From the IMG/VR virus record IMGVR_UViG_3300042521_001523, positions 1 to 56,742 of that record: DNA of 56,742 bases. One strand, given 5' to 3'. This DNA is from a virus. The notes under the pieces were generated by a model, which was not told the DNA's origin, ran no database searches, and saw only the letters and a list, made by a program, of their open reading frames with translations. Position 1 is the first letter of the stretch, and every line of letters begins with the position of its first letter. This document shows, in pieces, positions 8,301 through 17,093 of the stretch. Made by a program: the position numbers and the translations under genes.

Positions 8301-11300
8301 GAGATGGTTGCGGGCTTGCCGTCGAGCCCTTCATACGAGTGGGTGTAGGAGAACCCGTTGCGAATCTGCTCCTTCGTCAGCAACCCCGCCTTGAAGAGCC
8401 GCTCAGCCTCAGCGTTGTTGCGCACGATGTTGCCATCGTCGCTGACAGAGAACAGCTTCTCGCCGCGCAGCAGCTTGTTGTCGAAGTTGGCGATGGCATA
8501 GCTACGGCCCGCGTACATGGCTTCCGAGATGCGCGCCTGGGTCTTTTCCGGGGCATCCATCAGGGGGCGCAGGTACTCGTTGAGGCGGTCCTTTGTCGCC
8601 ATGGTAATCTGGTTGGCCAGACCCATCAGCCCGTCGAACTCCATCAGACCCGGGTTCTCCAGAGCGCGGTAGTTGGCGAGGCTGAAGAACTTGGCCTTGA
8701 TGTCGTCGAAGGTGTTGGCGAAGTCCTTCCCCTTCTCGAAGATGAAGTTCAACGTCTCACCAAGGTTGGCTGGCCATGCGCCAACCTGTGCCTGGAAGAT
8801 CTGAGCCCTGGTGCTTGCCGAGAAGGCCGCAGTTGGGCTGAAGCGACCCGTACCCGCCAGACCAGTCTCGACCGCGTGCAGGCGCTGCGCGACTGCCTCG
8901 GCATTGAAAGTCACACCCTGGCTCCCGTCGCGGACGTAGCGGCGGGACTGGTCTAGGAAGTAGCGCGTGGCGCTGTCGCCGAAGCGCACACCAAGGCTGC
9001 TCAGGATGTTCTTAATAGCATTCCACACCCGCATGACTGTGTTGGTCGCCAGGGTGGCAGCGTAGTCGGAGAGGTACTCCTCGACCGCTTCAGCCTTCGA
9101 CAGGCCACGCACTTCCATAGCAGCGTCGGCTGCTGCCTGTGCCTGCGGGTCGGTGTCGTAGATACGCTCCATAAGCGCGTCGAAGCGGTTGCCCGGCATG
9201 ATGCCGCGCATACCGAAGTGACCAAAGACCTCGTGCGCCAGTACGAAGCGGAGGTGCTGCTCGTTGGCGATGCGGTCGGTGAAGATGATGACGTTGCCGT
9301 CGCCAAAGGAGTAACCAGCAGCCTCTGCCGTGGCGAAGTCACCCTGCGAGCGAGCAGCATTGGCGCGAGCGTAGAGCGCAGGGTTGGTGCGGCGCAGCTC
9401 TTCCTGATTAGCGACGACCGTGACGTTGGGCCGTGTGGCCAACTTCGACAGGAAGGTCTGCACCAGCATCCGGGCGCGGCCCGCACCCAGTGGGCGCACT
9501 GGCGACCCATCCACGTTGCGCGCACCGGTCAGGGTGTTCCAGCTGTTCAGCGACCAGCGGCCTGCCTCGGGCGTCGCCTTCGACACCACGGGGCGAATGC
9601 CAGTCTGTTCATCACGAGGTCCGAAGTTGAAGAACTCCGGGCCTTCCTTGATGTAGTCGCTGAGCTTACCCGTGCCGTAAGCCGGGTCGGTGCCTGCCTT
9701 CTTCAGACGCGTCCATGCCTGCGACGCCTGGAGGCGCATCGCAGCGGTGAGTGGTGCACCCGCGTTGACCTGTTCGATGATGGTGCCCAGCGTGAGGAAG
9801 TCATCATCGAGCTGGAGCTTGTCGCCAGCCTCCTTCCCAAGCCGCTGCTGCCGGTCAACGACCTCAGCCGCCTTATACTCGAAGGAGTCAAACCCAACCT
9901 CATTCTCCAGGTAGTCCTTGGCAAACGCCTTGGCTTCCTTGGAACCATCCTTCGACCAGCCAATCAGAGCAGCAATCGCCTCGATACGGCGACGCCCTTC
10001 CGTCAGGTTGGCTTCAGTCGCCATGGCCTGCGCCTCTTCCAGTTCATTCTGCGGAAGGGCTTCAGGCTCCGGGGTCGGTGCAGCCGCGCGCTGCTCAGCG
10101 GCGGGGGTTGCGGATGTTGCTACTGGCGCCGCCACCGGGGCGGCGGGTGCCTCTAAAGGGCGCGGAGGGGCTGCCTCCGCAGCCGGGGCAGGTGCGGGTG
10201 TCGGGGTTACTTGGGGTTGCGCTGCCGTCCCGCCTTGGACAGGGCGATTGCGACGGCCTGCTTGACCGCCGCCTGCTTGTTCTTTGGCCTGCTTGAGCCG
10301 ATCCTGCCCTTCGCCTGCCAGTCGTCCACCAACGTCTGTACGTTGGCCGACACCACCTTGTTCGACTTCCCTCGCTTTAGCGGCACTGGCACGACCCCTC
10401 TTCAGATTGGTGGGAGTTGCGGGAGCAGCAGGGGCTGCGGGCTGCACCATGGCAGGCGCGGCCAGCGCAGGTGCGATCTCAGCAACAGGTGCAGGCAGAG
10501 CCGTGGGGATCGCCGCTTCACCCGGAGCCGTCTCGGCAACAGCGGCAAGCTCAGCCCGGAACCGGTTTGCCTGCGCAGGCGCCAGTGCCTGGACACGCTC
10601 AAGGAAGCTGGCTTCGCTGTTTCCGTACCCTACCAGGACCTCATCCTGCTGCGCCTTGGTCAGCTGGTTGAACTGACGCACCACGGCCCGGCGGGCGTTG
10701 TCGGCGATGCGGTTGCGCCCGGTGGCCACGGCTTCCGCATCCAGAGCGAGCGGCTGGTTGGCCGTAGCCTGAGCCAGCGCCGCTTCGTAGTCCCGCTCAG
10801 CCGCAGTCGGGGCAGGCGGTTGGGCCGCACGCTGAGCCTCAGCCTGCCGAAGTTCCATCTGGCGACGGAGCGCCAGCAGCTGGTTACCAGCCTGGGTCTC
10901 GCCAAGCTGTGCGGCGGGTGCTGCCTGAGGAGCAGGACGGCGCAGTGCCTCCTGACCCGGAGCCGTAGCCATACCAGGGACAACGAAGCTCGCAGGCGTG
11001 CGAGGGGCCGGGCGCTGAGGCACCACGGGCGGGGGCATAACCGGTCCCGGCGTCGGGATGAAGCCAAACAGATCACTCTGTCCGGCAGGCACCGGAGTTC
11101 CAGGTGCCGGTGCCTCAGGAGGCAACGCTGCGGTTGGCGGTGAGACGCCACCAAACAGGTCCAGCTGCCCAGGCTGGGTAAGGAACGGAAGCGTCAGCTG
11201 TTCGCTAGGCTGGGCAGGGGCAACCGTAGGCTGCGTAGCAAACAGATCACCCTGCGCGCCGGGTGGCGGCGGAGCAACTCCAAACGAAGCACCCTCACCC

Positions 11301-12745
11301 AACGGGAACAGTTCGCCCTGAGTACCGGGACGCTGCGCTGGAAGCGCAACGCGCCCTTCCAGAATAGGCGAAGCGCCGAGGTCAGCACCGGGGAACAACT
11401 CGCCCTGCGCAGCCGGGGGTGTAGCAGGAGGGGTTGGCTGCTGACCCTGGTTTTGGAGGATGTCGCGCGGCTCACGCCCGGTCTCGATGAACCGACCCGC
11501 ACCACCGAAGCCCGCACCCAGCAGAGCACCAGCACCAGCGGCGATCAGCGCGTTCTCGCCGTACCGCTCAACGGCATAAGGAGCGAGGGCCTTCCAATCG
11601 TTAGCCGTCAGCAAGCTACGGAACTGCGGGTCGAAAAGCGCCTGCTCCACCACCGTCTGGAGCGCCTCGGTCCCGGCTTCTTCCAGGCCACTGCGAACCG
11701 CAGCACCGCCCACCGACTTGGCCCGCGCCAAGCCCGTGACTGCACGCTGGCTGGCTTCTTCGATGGCACCGGACAGGGTGCGCGAGATGCTGCCCGCCAC
11801 ACGGCCAGGAGCGATGGCATCGATGAGGCTGGTCGCCAGGGCGCCGCCAGCAATCTGCAACTGGATCTGCGAATTGGTCACGTCATAGGCGGGCTGTCCA
11901 TCCGGGGTCCGCGCATCACGCGCCGCCTCATAGAAGGTGTTCAGCTGCTGCGGGAAGCTGGTGGCAAGGAGACCGCCCACCGCACCAATGGTGCGTGCAC
12001 GCGCCAGGGTAGCAGCCGTAGCTGCACCCGCAGCAGCACCTGCCGGACCGGCGACAAGACCACCCACAGCGCCACCGGCCAGGGCCGCCGCACCACTCGT
12101 CAGGACCGAGGGTACACCCTCAATCGCAGCGTCCACGATGTTGTTGAAGAGGGAGTTGCTGCGCTGGATCAGCGCCGACCGCTGCTGGTCGAACTCATCC
12201 TGACCCGTGATAGCTTCACCAACCCCGGCAATAGCACCGCCTATCTGGGGCGCACCCAGCATCTCAATACCACGACCCACGCCGCCAACGAGACCACCAA
12301 CAGCAGCACGACCGCCACGCGCCAGCAGCTCACCCGTACCCCGGCGCTCAGAAAACCCAGCAAGGTAGTCGGTGAAGCCGCGCTGTGTCAGCGGCTGCCA
12401 GCCAGCGCCCGAAGGCGGGGCAGAGGGGGTAAGCGACTGCGACGCCTGGAGCGCCGAACCCACATCACGGATATCGAACGCCCGCCCACCAGCGAACATC
12501 TGGTTGGTGACCGGGTTGTAGTAGGCCGAGGCCGCAGGAGCCGCAGGAGCCGCAGGAGCCGCAGGGGGGATGAGGCCGGGCGTGCCAGCACCCACCCGAC
12601 CCAAGGTCTGCTCCCGGAACGCAGCCCAATCCGCCTGTGACGGAGCAAGGTTGCCAAGGCCAGATGCCTGCGTGACGCTTCGCGGCGCCCCGGAGATCTC
12701 CAGCCCAAGCGCAATCTGGTCCGGGGTGGCGAAGAAATCAGACAT
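5327..12745 (-). CDS. Giant polyvalent internal virion protein (2472 aa) with zincin-like domain and clamp-motif array
   Basis: This is the last and largest late gene. Residues about 140-420 hold several Gly/Ala-rich hydrophobic segments, compatible with membrane insertion during genome ejection. Residues about 430-600 are a Pro-rich linker carrying six QxxLF-like motifs (447-560). Residues 600-900 are another low-complexity linker. Around 1170 the sequence LAHEVFGHFG with a following VEEYLSDYA (1221-1229) looks like the HExxxH...E zincin motif of phage polyvalent proteins. The C-terminal 350 residues, with FLYMYKTYPTTVIQM near 2130, resemble the large-polyvalent-protein-associated terminal domains of podophages. 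It is probably packaged in the head and injected. Family assignment is by motif and context. Confidence 0.75.
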   Translation of the reverse strand: MSDFFATPDQIALGLEISGAPRSVTQASGLGNLAPSQADWAAFREQTLGRVGAGTPGLIPPAAPAAPAAPAASAYYNPVTNQMFAGGRAFDIRDVGSALQASQSLTPSAPPSGAGWQPLTQRGFTDYLAGFSERRGTGELLARGGRAAVGGLVGGVGRGIEMLGAPQIGGAIAGVGEAITGQDEFDQQRSALIQRSNSLFNNIVDAAIEGVPSVLTSGAAALAGGAVGGLVAGPAGAAAGAATAATLARARTIGAVGGLLATSFPQQLNTFYEAARDARTPDGQPAYDVTNSQIQLQIAGGALATSLIDAIAPGRVAGSISRTLSGAIEEASQRAVTGLARAKSVGGAAVRSGLEEAGTEALQTVVEQALFDPQFRSLLTANDWKALAPYAVERYGENALIAAGAGALLGAGFGGAGRFIETGREPRDILQNQGQQPTPPATPPAAQGELFPGADLGASPILEGRVALPAQRPGTQGELFPLGEGASFGVAPPPPGAQGDLFATQPTVAPAQPSEQLTLPFLTQPGQLDLFGGVSPPTAALPPEAPAPGTPVPAGQSDLFGFIPTPGPVMPPPVVPQRPAPRTPASFVVPGMATAPGQEALRRPAPQAAPAAQLGETQAGNQLLALRRQMELRQAEAQRAAQPPAPTAAERDYEAALAQATANQPLALDAEAVATGRNRIADNARRAVVRQFNQLTKAQQDEVLVGYGNSEASFLERVQALAPAQANRFRAELAAVAETAPGEAAIPTALPAPVAEIAPALAAPAMVQPAAPAAPATPTNLKRGRASAAKAREVEQGGVGQRTDVGGRLAGEGQDRLKQAKEQAGGGQAGRRNRPVQGGTAAQPQVTPTPAPAPAAEAAPPRPLEAPAAPVAAPVATSATPAAEQRAAAPTPEPEALPQNELEEAQAMATEANLTEGRRRIEAIAALIGWSKDGSKEAKAFAKDYLENEVGFDSFEYKAAEVVDRQQRLGKEAGDKLQLDDDFLTLGTIIEQVNAGAPLTAAMRLQASQAWTRLKKAGTDPAYGTGKLSDYIKEGPEFFNFGPRDEQTGIRPVVSKATPEAGRWSLNSWNTLTGARNVDGSPVRPLGAGRARMLVQTFLSKLATRPNVTVVANQEELRRTNPALYARANAARSQGDFATAEAAGYSFGDGNVIIFTDRIANEQHLRFVLAHEVFGHFGMRGIMPGNRFDALMERIYDTDPQAQAAADAAMEVRGLSKAEAVEEYLSDYAATLATNTVMRVWNAIKNILSSLGVRFGDSATRYFLDQSRRYVRDGSQGVTFNAEAVAQRLHAVETGLAGTGRFSPTAAFSASTRAQIFQAQVGAWPANLGETLNFIFEKGKDFANTFDDIKAKFFSLANYRALENPGLMEFDGLMGLANQITMATKDRLNEYLRPLMDAPEKTQARISEAMYAGRSYAIANFDNKLLRGEKLFSVSDDGNIVRNNAEAERLFKAGLLTKEQIRNGFSYTHSYEGLDGKPATISRKFAGFKDFSDADYELYVRARRAVMDVEFEMLQAEYASLAANRRVSYRELGQLMKDAKLDNADKAFVTAYVRKYGDLYSKDAEINSAGIQVLNPASMAEADKFLAAVNAAFIGRGTDRNAEVAKFFDSQSAADAFIEKMVAMKGRRKDLPEEMKFDLQNQVKQFYLNTYNLGVRERIARRGVATGYIPVLREGNYQMRLQAFVGDKPVEVKDSHQALLAYSQFDNEGGANTMAQQFNTELKGKTFELLARNANGEFVPTKVTLRATTGRVLDAVAADPQLNLQDFLYGMSLFGIDATPKVMEKLVTTLTRQENAARTRLEFSQTPGFDNTTGIYALSRHIESRASTIAKTTTRQPLRELMNLNLPSSRALWEGDEANVTRMRNEVARLTGEAKKDAQRQLDRAEYMFRTTNPEGRAGRSMVYYNQAAGTLSYLDGSQFVDESNFGAGPVASRVRAYTSMMQLGASVAQGALNLLSPYTNWMPYMASYNTKNAFGGGFGLGQVQSEYHKAFAKIGARGVTSMDMNRADFYDAGAKPTDPTLAKTWKPGVAQSPELQRRYGLTAEEARVVAREIREGKLIPAQSNALVATARGYMTNRWMRRFADTWMAPFNLSEQAARRAAFLAAYRLFRERAIAAGLSEAKASDRAREEAVRSIDLTLGEYSVLNRPPAWRNGIQSFLYMYKTYPTTVIQMLARLSRPAQLSTLGAMWLLAGATGLPFAEDLEDLIDTLAQGLGFRQGSIRAEIIRHIEGSFPGMSAVFLRGVVNQIVPADVASRTSAGNFLPGTGVALAGANVTRELQDILGPATGFVTGLASTARDVVTFPFSSTKTLEDVARSSPITFLRIMGDTSAYLSSGAVVDRRGYVVSPEMDAGTVITRLLGFYPERAATQYDVIRIAQRESDYQKEVVAAYRQAWIKATMRGDNQGARDIVEAVNNWNDGARGTPLEITRFVPNSVRALREAQRGAGERALRAAPRGAQDDIRQLMDALTE
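11066..11407 (-). repeat. Array of six beta-clamp-binding-like motifs encoded in the giant virion gene
   Basis: Read on the minus strand, residues 447-560 contain QGELF (447), QGELF (476), QGDLF (498), QLTLPF (516), QLDLF (527) and QSDLF (556), separated by Pro/Ala/Gly-rich linkers. QL(S/D)LF is the classical pentapeptide by which bacterial proteins bind the DnaN sliding clamp, and QLTLPF resembles the Hda-type hexapeptide QLSLPL. The peptides are seen directly; binding is inferred. Confidence 0.6.
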
Positions 12746-12760
12746 ACGCCCGTCCTTTTA

Positions 12761-14569
12761 TCAGCGTTGCCCCACCGTCAGCGGCTCGATAGTGAACGTA
12801 GGCTGCGCACCAGCGGCACTACCAGGGGGCGGCGGTACCTGGATTATGCGGGAACCACCCACGACTTGACCAGTGCGCTTATCGACAACGACCAGAGACT
12901 GCTGACCGCTGGCATCAGTGATCCGCTGCACGTCCAGCTCGGGGGCCGACTGCCGCAGGCGCGCCTTGACCTCTTCGAGAACGCCTTCGGCGCTAACCCG
13001 AGCCCGCTGCTGGATAGCTTCGCGTGCGGCGAGGACAGCCAGCTCGATGCGCTGCTGACGCTCCTGCCGAACCTGCTGCTGGAAGTTGGTGTCGAAGAGC
13101 ATACGCGCCTGAACTTCAATCTCCTGGCGGGTCACACCCTGGCGCGACAACTGCCCATCAAGGAACACGTTAAACGTACCATCTGCGCGCGGTTGGAAAG
13201 CTAGACGATTCCTGGACTCCGTGTGGAGCATACCAGCCAAAGGCGCCACGTTCCCGTTCTGGAACTGGGTGATCGCTGACATACCGTTCAGATACGTCAT
13301 CTCCTGGTTGATCTGGTTCATGCGCGTGGTGATCTGATCCAGGGCTGCCCGATCCCGAGCCGCCAGGGCCGTCTGATAGCGGCGCTGAAGCTGACCATAC
13401 TCCGTGGTCAGCCTGTTCTGGTCAGACCCAACGCGAGCAGCATCGTAGATAAGTGAGAGCGGAGCGTTTTCCGTACGCGCGGTGGTCGTACCCGCAGTGC
13501 CTGCCGGACTCCGAGACTGTGCAGCCTCAAACCGCTCGATGGCCTGCTGGTCAGCCGTGGGAGGGACAAACGAAGCACCAGAAGTCGGTGCCTCGAAAGG
13601 CGCACCTACGCCATCAGCGGTATAGGTTGCACGCTCAGTAGGTGTGGCCTGGGCACGCTGCGCCAGAAGCAACCGAGCCTCACTTGCCAGGGCAACGGCA
13701 CCCGCACTTGGCGAACCGAAGAATGACCGCTCGCCACGCGCGATAATCTGCCGCAGCTGGGCATCCGATTGAGTCCTGAGAAAGTTAGTGGTTGCATTAG
13801 TTTCAGTGGCCGGTGCTCCACCCTCAGGCGTCGCGCCCTGTTCACCCTGCGCCCCGGGCGTCAGACCGGTGGGCAGGCCAGTGTAATCACTGACACCCGC
13901 GCTCGCCAGCTGCGGATTGCCCGGCATATTCACACCAGCGAAGCGCCGCTCGCCAAACTCGGGGCTCACCCACGAAGGAGCCTCAGCCCGAGGTGCCACG
14001 GGGAGTGGAGCCTGGGGACGGGCAGCTGGGGCGGGTGCCGCAGCGGCAGGAGGAGTAACAGTAGCGGGAGCAGCGGCAGGGGGCGGTGTCGTGGCCCCAC
14101 CCTCAGCTGGGATAAAGCCAGGGGTAGCACCGAGGGGGCCAGTACCGGGAACCACTGGCACGGGGGCGGCAGCAGCAACCGGCGGCGGCGCAACCTGAGC
14201 GCGGAGAGCCGCGATAGCGGCGTTCTGCTCCGCAATGGTACGCTCAAGACCCTGGATCGTCAGCTCGCCGCGACGAAGCTCCTGGGGCAGCAGCTGCTGC
14301 GAACGGCTAACCCCAAGGGCAGTCTGCTTCATAGTGAGCGGGAACTGCTCAGCAGTACGAGCTTCTAGTGCCTGAGCACGCTTCTCAGCCTGCTGCGCCC
14401 GCTGCTCTTGAAGCTCACGCATCTGCGCAAGCTGGCGCATCTCGTCCATACGCATCGCGTTGGTCTCGATGGCCTGACCGCCCACGAAGCCACTACGGAA
14501 CGCCTGACCCGGGGACTCCGGCTGCCCGGAACCCTGATACGGCGTGTACTGGTAGAGCGAACCGGACAT
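12761..14569 (-). CDS. Internal virion protein (602 aa), coiled-coil plus Pro/Ala-rich linker
   Basis: The protein begins MSGSLYQYTPYQ, with a strongly helical, Gln/Glu/Arg-rich segment at residues about 40-125 (MRELQEQRAQQAEKRAQ), then a Pro/Ala-rich linker (about 125-200), and a helical C-terminal half that ends near TGQVVGGSRIIQVPPPPG. It sits between the giant ejection protein and a Gly-rich virion protein, in the place of T7 gp15/gp16-like internal core proteins. No enzymatic motif is visible. It is probably part of the internal core or ejectosome; that role rests on gene order and composition. Confidence 0.65.
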   Translation of the reverse strand: MSGSLYQYTPYQGSGQPESPGQAFRSGFVGGQAIETNAMRMDEMRQLAQMRELQEQRAQQAEKRAQALEARTAEQFPLTMKQTALGVSRSQQLLPQELRRGELTIQGLERTIAEQNAAIAALRAQVAPPPVAAAAPVPVVPGTGPLGATPGFIPAEGGATTPPPAAAPATVTPPAAAAPAPAARPQAPLPVAPRAEAPSWVSPEFGERRFAGVNMPGNPQLASAGVSDYTGLPTGLTPGAQGEQGATPEGGAPATETNATTNFLRTQSDAQLRQIIARGERSFFGSPSAGAVALASEARLLLAQRAQATPTERATYTADGVGAPFEAPTSGASFVPPTADQQAIERFEAAQSRSPAGTAGTTTARTENAPLSLIYDAARVGSDQNRLTTEYGQLQRRYQTALAARDRAALDQITTRMNQINQEMTYLNGMSAITQFQNGNVAPLAGMLHTESRNRLAFQPRADGTFNVFLDGQLSRQGVTRQEIEVQARMLFDTNFQQQVRQERQQRIELAVLAAREAIQQRARVSAEGVLEEVKARLRQSAPELDVQRITDASGQQSLVVVDKRTGQVVGGSRIIQVPPPPGSAAGAQPTFTIEPLTVGQR

Positions 14570-14587
14570 TGAGACCCCCGGACTGCG

Positions 14588-15850
14588 TTAGGAGAAGAGA
14601 GACTTCTGCTGGGTGGACGACCGACCACCAAAGGCGCTCGCCAGACCGCCAAAGGCGCTCGCCAGATCCCGGTTGTACTCACGTTCGCGGCGCTCGACAT
14701 CACGGTAGGCAGGCAGCGCCAGAGTGGCAGCACCGGCAGGAGCTGTGGTGGGCATCGCGTTCAGACCCGCCGTCGTAGCCGTCGCCGCCCGAGCGTACTC
14801 AGCCGGGATAGCAGACGCACCAGCCTGACCACCAGCAATCTCACCACGACGGATGTCAGCGTCACTACGCAGACCAGCCTCACGGAAGCGGCGCTGCGTG
14901 CCAATGTTGGCCTGAGCAAACGCCTGCTCAGGATTGGCCGTGCCCTGCTGAAGCAGGCGCCGCGCCGCCGACACACGTTGGTCGAACATCTCGCGGTTGG
15001 TCCCCGCCAGACGGGAGGTCTCTTCAACGTAGGCGCGCTCCTCAGGGGTCAGCCCCTCGGGCGGCTTGTTGTACATGGTCATGGCAAGCTGACCAACGCT
15101 GGCAATACCAGACGGCGTAGTAAGACCAGAGGCAAGGTTACCCACAGCGCGACCCAGGCCCTCAGCCGAGAAGAAGCTCGGCGCAGCCGCACCAGCGACG
15201 CTACCACCAAAGCCCGGAGCAGCACCAGTTGCCAAGCCTGCACCGCCAGTAGCAGCGGCACCACCAGCAGGCTGGCCGGTCAGACCAGCCATGAACCCCT
15301 GCCCAAAGGAAGCCTCGGCTGGAACCGTCGCGCCACCAGCGGCACTACCGATGCCCGTGGTGGAGATCGGCGCTGTGGCAGCCTCGTAAGTCATGGCTGG
15401 AACGGGGGTATTGGCAAGCGTAGTACCAGCCTCTGGCACCCCCGGCGCCACACCAACGCCGCTCTCAATCGTCGTCGGGCCGTAATACCCAGCCTCACCA
15501 ACAGGCGCGACAGTAGCAACTTCAGGGCGGGTGTAGCTCACCGTAGTAGCCGTCTCTGTCGGAGCGCCGAAGAGAGCGTTCTGCGTAGCCTCGATACCGC
15601 CACCCTGGACGAAACCGCCCACAGCACCACCAGCGCCGCCGATCAGCGCGCCGCGACCCATATCGCCAGTGATTGAGCCGGACAAGGCGCCAGTGGCTGC
15701 GCCGTAAAGCGCGCCAGCTGCCGTCGAGGCCGCGACAGCCGTGCTGCCAAACACCGCAGTAGCGATAGCCGGAACGGCAAAGGGGAGTGCGACAGCGGCC
15801 ACAATGCCGATAGCTGCACCAAGAATGCCCTTGCTCTTCTTACCACCCAT
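14588..15850 (-). CDS. Internal virion protein with hydrophobic Gly/Ala N-terminus (420 aa)
   Basis: After a short basic start (MGGKKSKG), residues about 9-85 are Ala/Gly/Val-rich and hydrophobic (AAIGIVAAVALPFAVPAIAT), enough for one or two membrane spans and rich in GxxxG-like spacing. The rest is low-complexity Ala/Thr/Gly followed by a helical segment near residues 270-350 with regularly spaced Arg and Glu. A GGAGG ribosome-binding site precedes the ATG. This plan fits an ejected pore-forming internal protein (the T7 gp14 role). No catalytic motif is present. Assignment is by context. Confidence 0.65.
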   Translation of the reverse strand: MGGKKSKGILGAAIGIVAAVALPFAVPAIATAVFGSTAVAASTAAGALYGAATGALSGSITGDMGRGALIGGAGGAVGGFVQGGGIEATQNALFGAPTETATTVSYTRPEVATVAPVGEAGYYGPTTIESGVGVAPGVPEAGTTLANTPVPAMTYEAATAPISTTGIGSAAGGATVPAEASFGQGFMAGLTGQPAGGAAATGGAGLATGAAPGFGGSVAGAAAPSFFSAEGLGRAVGNLASGLTTPSGIASVGQLAMTMYNKPPEGLTPEERAYVEETSRLAGTNREMFDQRVSAARRLLQQGTANPEQAFAQANIGTQRRFREAGLRSDADIRRGEIAGGQAGASAIPAEYARAATATTAGLNAMPTTAPAGAATLALPAYRDVERREREYNRDLASAFGGLASAFGGRSSTQQKSLFS

Positions 15851-15859
15851 GACGGCCTC

Positions 15860-16288
15860 CTACAGTGCCATTCTAACGTATGAACAAGTTTCGGTGAACC
15901 CAAACTTGCGCAGGTAGATCTGAGCCAGTCGGGGCTCAGCATAGGCATCCACGTACTGTGCGCCGTTTTCCTTGAACCACGCAAGGATAGACGGCCAGAA
16001 CGCAGCCTTAAATGCAGTCAGGTCCCGACCTGCAACCGCCAGGATGGTGGCAGTCCGTACACCCTTGGAGCGCCCAAACTCAAACGCTAGGACCATGGCA
16101 AGGTCGTCGCCATCATAGAACGCCAGGACGTGACAGACCCCATGGATAGCAGCGTGCCAAATACCCTCAGCATTCAGGGGATCAGGAGCGTGACCACTAG
16201 ACTGAACCACCTGATTTATGAGCGGTTCAATGCTAGACCACAGCTCCTTAACCTGCCCAGGATCTAGCAGCTCAACTCGACGAGTCAT
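15860..16288 (-). CDS. GNAT-like acetyltransferase-fold virion-associated protein
   Basis: The 142-residue protein has the shape of the small GNAT-like proteins found among podophage internal virion genes: LAMVLAFEFGRSKGVRTATI around residues 63-82, FKAAFWPSILAWFKENGAQYVDAY, and the typical end RLAQIYLRKFGFTETCSYVRM. The last element matches the C-terminal beta-strand and helix of GNAT folds. Whether it is an active acetyltransferase cannot be told, because the usual acetyl-CoA loop (Q/RxxGxG/A) is only weakly recognisable. It overlaps the upstream gene by 17 bases. Confidence 0.65.
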   Translation of the reverse strand: MTRRVELLDPGQVKELWSSIEPLINQVVQSSGHAPDPLNAEGIWHAAIHGVCHVLAFYDGDDLAMVLAFEFGRSKGVRTATILAVAGRDLTAFKAAFWPSILAWFKENGAQYVDAYAEPRLAQIYLRKFGFTETCSYVRMAL

Positions 16289-17093
16289 CGCTGTATTCTT
16301 CGCTCTCGTAGCTCTCTTCCATCTTGTTCTTCGGCTTGCCGCTCTTGGTGTAGGACGCCAACATCTTGTCGAAGAACTCGGTGCCCTTGGCCTTCACGAT
16401 GTGCGCCGGGATGACGTACTCGCCCTCATGGAGCTTGGCGACCACAGGATCGCTCCTGCTATCGCCCTTGTTGGGGACCGGCCCGCCAGCCTTGAAGGAA
16501 GGGATGACCCCGCCCTGCATACCGCCCTGCATACCGCCCTGCATACCCGCCTGCATGGCCTCACCCATCAGCACCAGGATGAACACCAGGCCGGGGTCGA
16601 ACTGCTCGCTGATCTCGCCGGGTTCAGCCACGCCACGCTGGATGGCGATGCGCCGTAGCTGAGGATAGAGCGCCGGGTTCTGGGCTGCCGAACGGGCCAT
16701 CTGGATGACCATGTTCAGCTCTTCGCGGGTCAACTCGCCGGTCTGAAGCAGCCGCTGAAGCTCGGCCAGCATCTGCTGTACCTGCTGTGGATGCTGCTGC
16801 ACGAAGCGTTGAGCCTCGGGGATAATCTGCTCAGGGCGCAGCATCTGCTGCGACGCGCCGGGCGGGGCAAGACCAGGAGCGCCCATGCCGCTCAGCACAT
16901 CGGCACCCATCCCCGGGGGACGCATCGGCGTGCCGCCAGGGCCAACCATACCGCCCATTTGGAAGGAGGGCATCTGCGGTGCCATCGCAGCAGTGCCGAT
17001 CCCCATCGGCGGGGTGGGACCCATTGGCGTGGTGCCAACGTTGAGCAGGCTGGCCAGCGCCGGGGGCAGGTCAGCGGATGTGGTGTAGGCCAT
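16272..17093 (-). CDS. Virion structural/assembly protein with MQGG repeats and tape-measure-like motif
   Basis: The 273-residue protein starts with a Met/Pro/Gly-rich region, continues with a helical Gln-rich segment (residues about 85-165), then a tandem MQGG repeat encoded by 12-base DNA repeats. Next comes VAKLHEGEYVIPAHIVKAKG followed by TEFFDKM. This last motif (xKL.pGEyVip..vv...G..ff) recurs near the ends of many phage tape-measure or tail-associated proteins. The C-terminus is acidic and Ser-rich. It lies between internal virion genes and the nozzle-like gene. A tail or core assembly role is inferred. Confidence 0.65.
   Translation of the reverse strand: MAYTTSADLPPALASLLNVGTTPMGPTPPMGIGTAAMAPQMPSFQMGGMVGPGGTPMRPPGMGADVLSGMGAPGLAPPGASQQMLRPEQIIPEAQRFVQQHPQQVQQMLAELQRLLQTGELTREELNMVIQMARSAAQNPALYPQLRRIAIQRGVAEPGEISEQFDPGLVFILVLMGEAMQAGMQGGMQGGMQGGVIPSFKAGGPVPNKGDSRSDPVVAKLHEGEYVIPAHIVKAKGTEFFDKMLASYTKSGKPKNKMEESYESEEYSDDSSS
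16510..16557. repeat. Four tandem 12-bp repeats
   Basis: Three exact copies of CCGCCCTGCATA (16510-16545) and a fourth diverged copy CCCGCCTGCATG (16546-16557). They encode the repeated MQGG/MQAG tetrapeptides of the overlapping minus-strand gene. Unit length keeps the frame, so copy number could vary by slippage. Confidence 0.9.

Noticed and set aside
5237-8956. 1239-residue plus-strand ORF opposite the giant virion gene
   Set aside because: It is antisense to a continuous, domain-bearing 2472-residue gene, shows His/Arg/Val-rich shadow composition and crosses the convergent operon end. GC-rich codon bias on the minus strand keeps it open.
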